A stretch of DNA of 64,000 nt from Roseateles toxinivorans (GTDB lineage: Bacteria > Pseudomonadota > Gammaproteobacteria > Burkholderiales > Burkholderiaceae_C). The notes beneath the pieces are model-generated. The model searched no databases and was not told the origin of the DNA. It saw only the letters and a list, made by a program, of their open reading frames with translations. Both the position numbers and the translations under genes were made by a program. Location: positions 744,001 to 808,000 of the forward strand of contig NZ_SNXS01000003.1 in assembly GCF_004362525.1 (NCBI RefSeq), in the 5' to 3' direction. Positions 63,310 through 64,000 of the stretch are shown piece by piece (positions within the stretch are counted from its first letter, which is position 1; each line of letters begins with the position of its first letter).

Positions 63310-64000
63310 ATGGACGTGGCACCCGCCTTCGGCCAGGCCAACCTCACGAACTGCGAGCGCGAGCTGATCCATCTGGCCGGCGCGGTGCAGCCCCATGGCG
63401 CTCTGCTGGTGCTCAGCGAGCCCGAGCTGCGCATCGTGCAGGTCAGCGGCAACGCGGCACGCCTGCTGGGCTGCGACGTCGAGGTCCTGCTGCAGCGGCC
63501 GCTGGCCCAGCTCGGTGGCGATGTGGTCGAGCGGGTGATGCAGCTGCAGCGCAGCGCCGACCTGCGCGAGGCGGTGGCCCTGCAATGCCGCTTCGGGCGT
63601 GACGACAGGCGCTTCGATGGCGCGCTGCACCGGCTGGCCGGTGGTGGCCTGGTGCTGGAGCTGGAGCCCTTCGGCATGGCCCGGGACGATACGCCCGAGC
63701 TGCAGGACCTCGCGCCCGACGTGCTGGCCGGCACGCTGGCCGCCGCGCTGCAGCGCTTTGGCGCCGCTCCCTCGGTGGGCATACTGGCCGATGCGGTGGT
63801 GCAGGTGCTTCGCGAGCTGACCGGCTACGACCGGGTGGTGGTCTACAAATTCGACCCCGACGGCCATGGCCAGGTGATTGCCGAGGCCCGGCATCCACGG
63901 CTGGAGTCGCTGCTGGGCCATCACTACCCGTCCAGCGACATTCCGCAACGCGCCCGGGCGCTGTACCTGCTCAACCGGGTGCGCATGCTGGTCGACGTGA
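63310..64000 (+). CDS. bphP: Bacteriophytochrome photosensory part (3' truncated by window edge)
   Basis: The first 230 residues are seen. A PAS domain starts NLTNCERELIHLAGAVQPHG with C15 as the biliverdin-attachment Cys in bacterial phytochromes. A GAF domain follows (about 147-230) with YDRVVVYKFDPDGHGQV and the PSSDIP loop (207-212), a variant of the PASDIP chromophore-pocket motif that retains the key Asp. The output domain lies beyond the window. ATG 63310 lacks a clear ribosome site; TTG 63295 overlapping the ppsR2 stop (TTGA) is an alternative, and either way translation is coupled to ppsR2. Confidence 0.93.
   Translation, partial: MDVAPAFGQANLTNCERELIHLAGAVQPHGALLVLSEPELRIVQVSGNAARLLGCDVEVLLQRPLAQLGGDVVERVMQLQRSADLREAVALQCRFGRDDRRFDGALHRLAGGGLVLELEPFGMARDDTPELQDLAPDVLAGTLAAALQRFGAAPSVGILADAVVQVLRELTGYDRVVVYKFDPDGHGQVIAEARHPRLESLLGHHYPSSDIPQRARALYLLNRVRMLVDV

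Overview
The window is a photosynthesis gene cluster (PGC) of about 46-48 kb with its flanking chromosome, from a high-GC purple bacterium. Several signs point to a betaproteobacterium of the Burkholderiales, Rubrivivax/Roseateles type: an aerobic AcsF cyclase, C5-pathway HemA, a Tat-exported HiPIP, a tetraheme PufC lipoprotein, LH1 polypeptides of the Rubrivivax type, and hemC-hemD-hemX-hemY beside ppc. The genus is an inference; no rRNA is present.

Left flank (1-14,980): the end of a LytS/AlgZ-type histidine kinase and its LytTR regulator, a small low-GC patch with a HEPN-motif gene and a Cys-rich gene, a minimal kinase with a receiver-TPR partner, an M48 protease with a DUF898 membrane protein, ppc, and divergently the haem genes hemCDXY. 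A tRNA-Arg(ACG) with a strong terminator marks the edge of the PGC.

PGC left half (15,146-29,233, all minus strand): one near-gapless operon bchF-N-B-H-L-M-lhaA-puhA-B-C-acsF-puhE makes Mg-protoporphyrin and chlorophyllide and the reaction-centre H subunit with its assembly factors. Divergent from bchF are ppaA/aerR (B12-type light sensor) and ppsR, then bchG-bchP-orf106-hip-bchI-bchD.

Interruption (37,526-41,904): genes with no obvious photosynthetic role (TPR-GGDEF-EAL protein, a decayed cheW fragment, udk) separate bchD from bchO.

PGC right half (41,977-64,000): bchO diverges from crtI-crtB-hemA-orf47. Facing these are bciA-crtC-crtD, and crtE-crtF diverges from crtD. Then bchC-X-Y-Z runs into puf: pufB-orf74-pufA-pufL-pufM-orf61-pufC. 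A second ppsR-like gene and the start of a bacteriophytochrome close the window.

Regulation: TGT-N12-ACA (PpsR/CrtJ) palindromes sit at bchF, bchG, crtI/bchO, crtE/crtD and bchC. Those at bchC and crtE are paired with exactly 8 bp between boxes. At bchF, crtI and bchG the boxes overlap apparent -35 elements, and the -10 lies 6-7 nt before the start codon, suggesting leaderless mRNAs. The least expected elements are orf74 (a 74-aa single-span protein between pufB and pufA), orf61 (between pufM and pufC, start/stop-overlapped at both ends), and the PpsR paralogue beside a phytochrome whose recognition helix is altered. crtA, pucBAC and bchE are not in the window.
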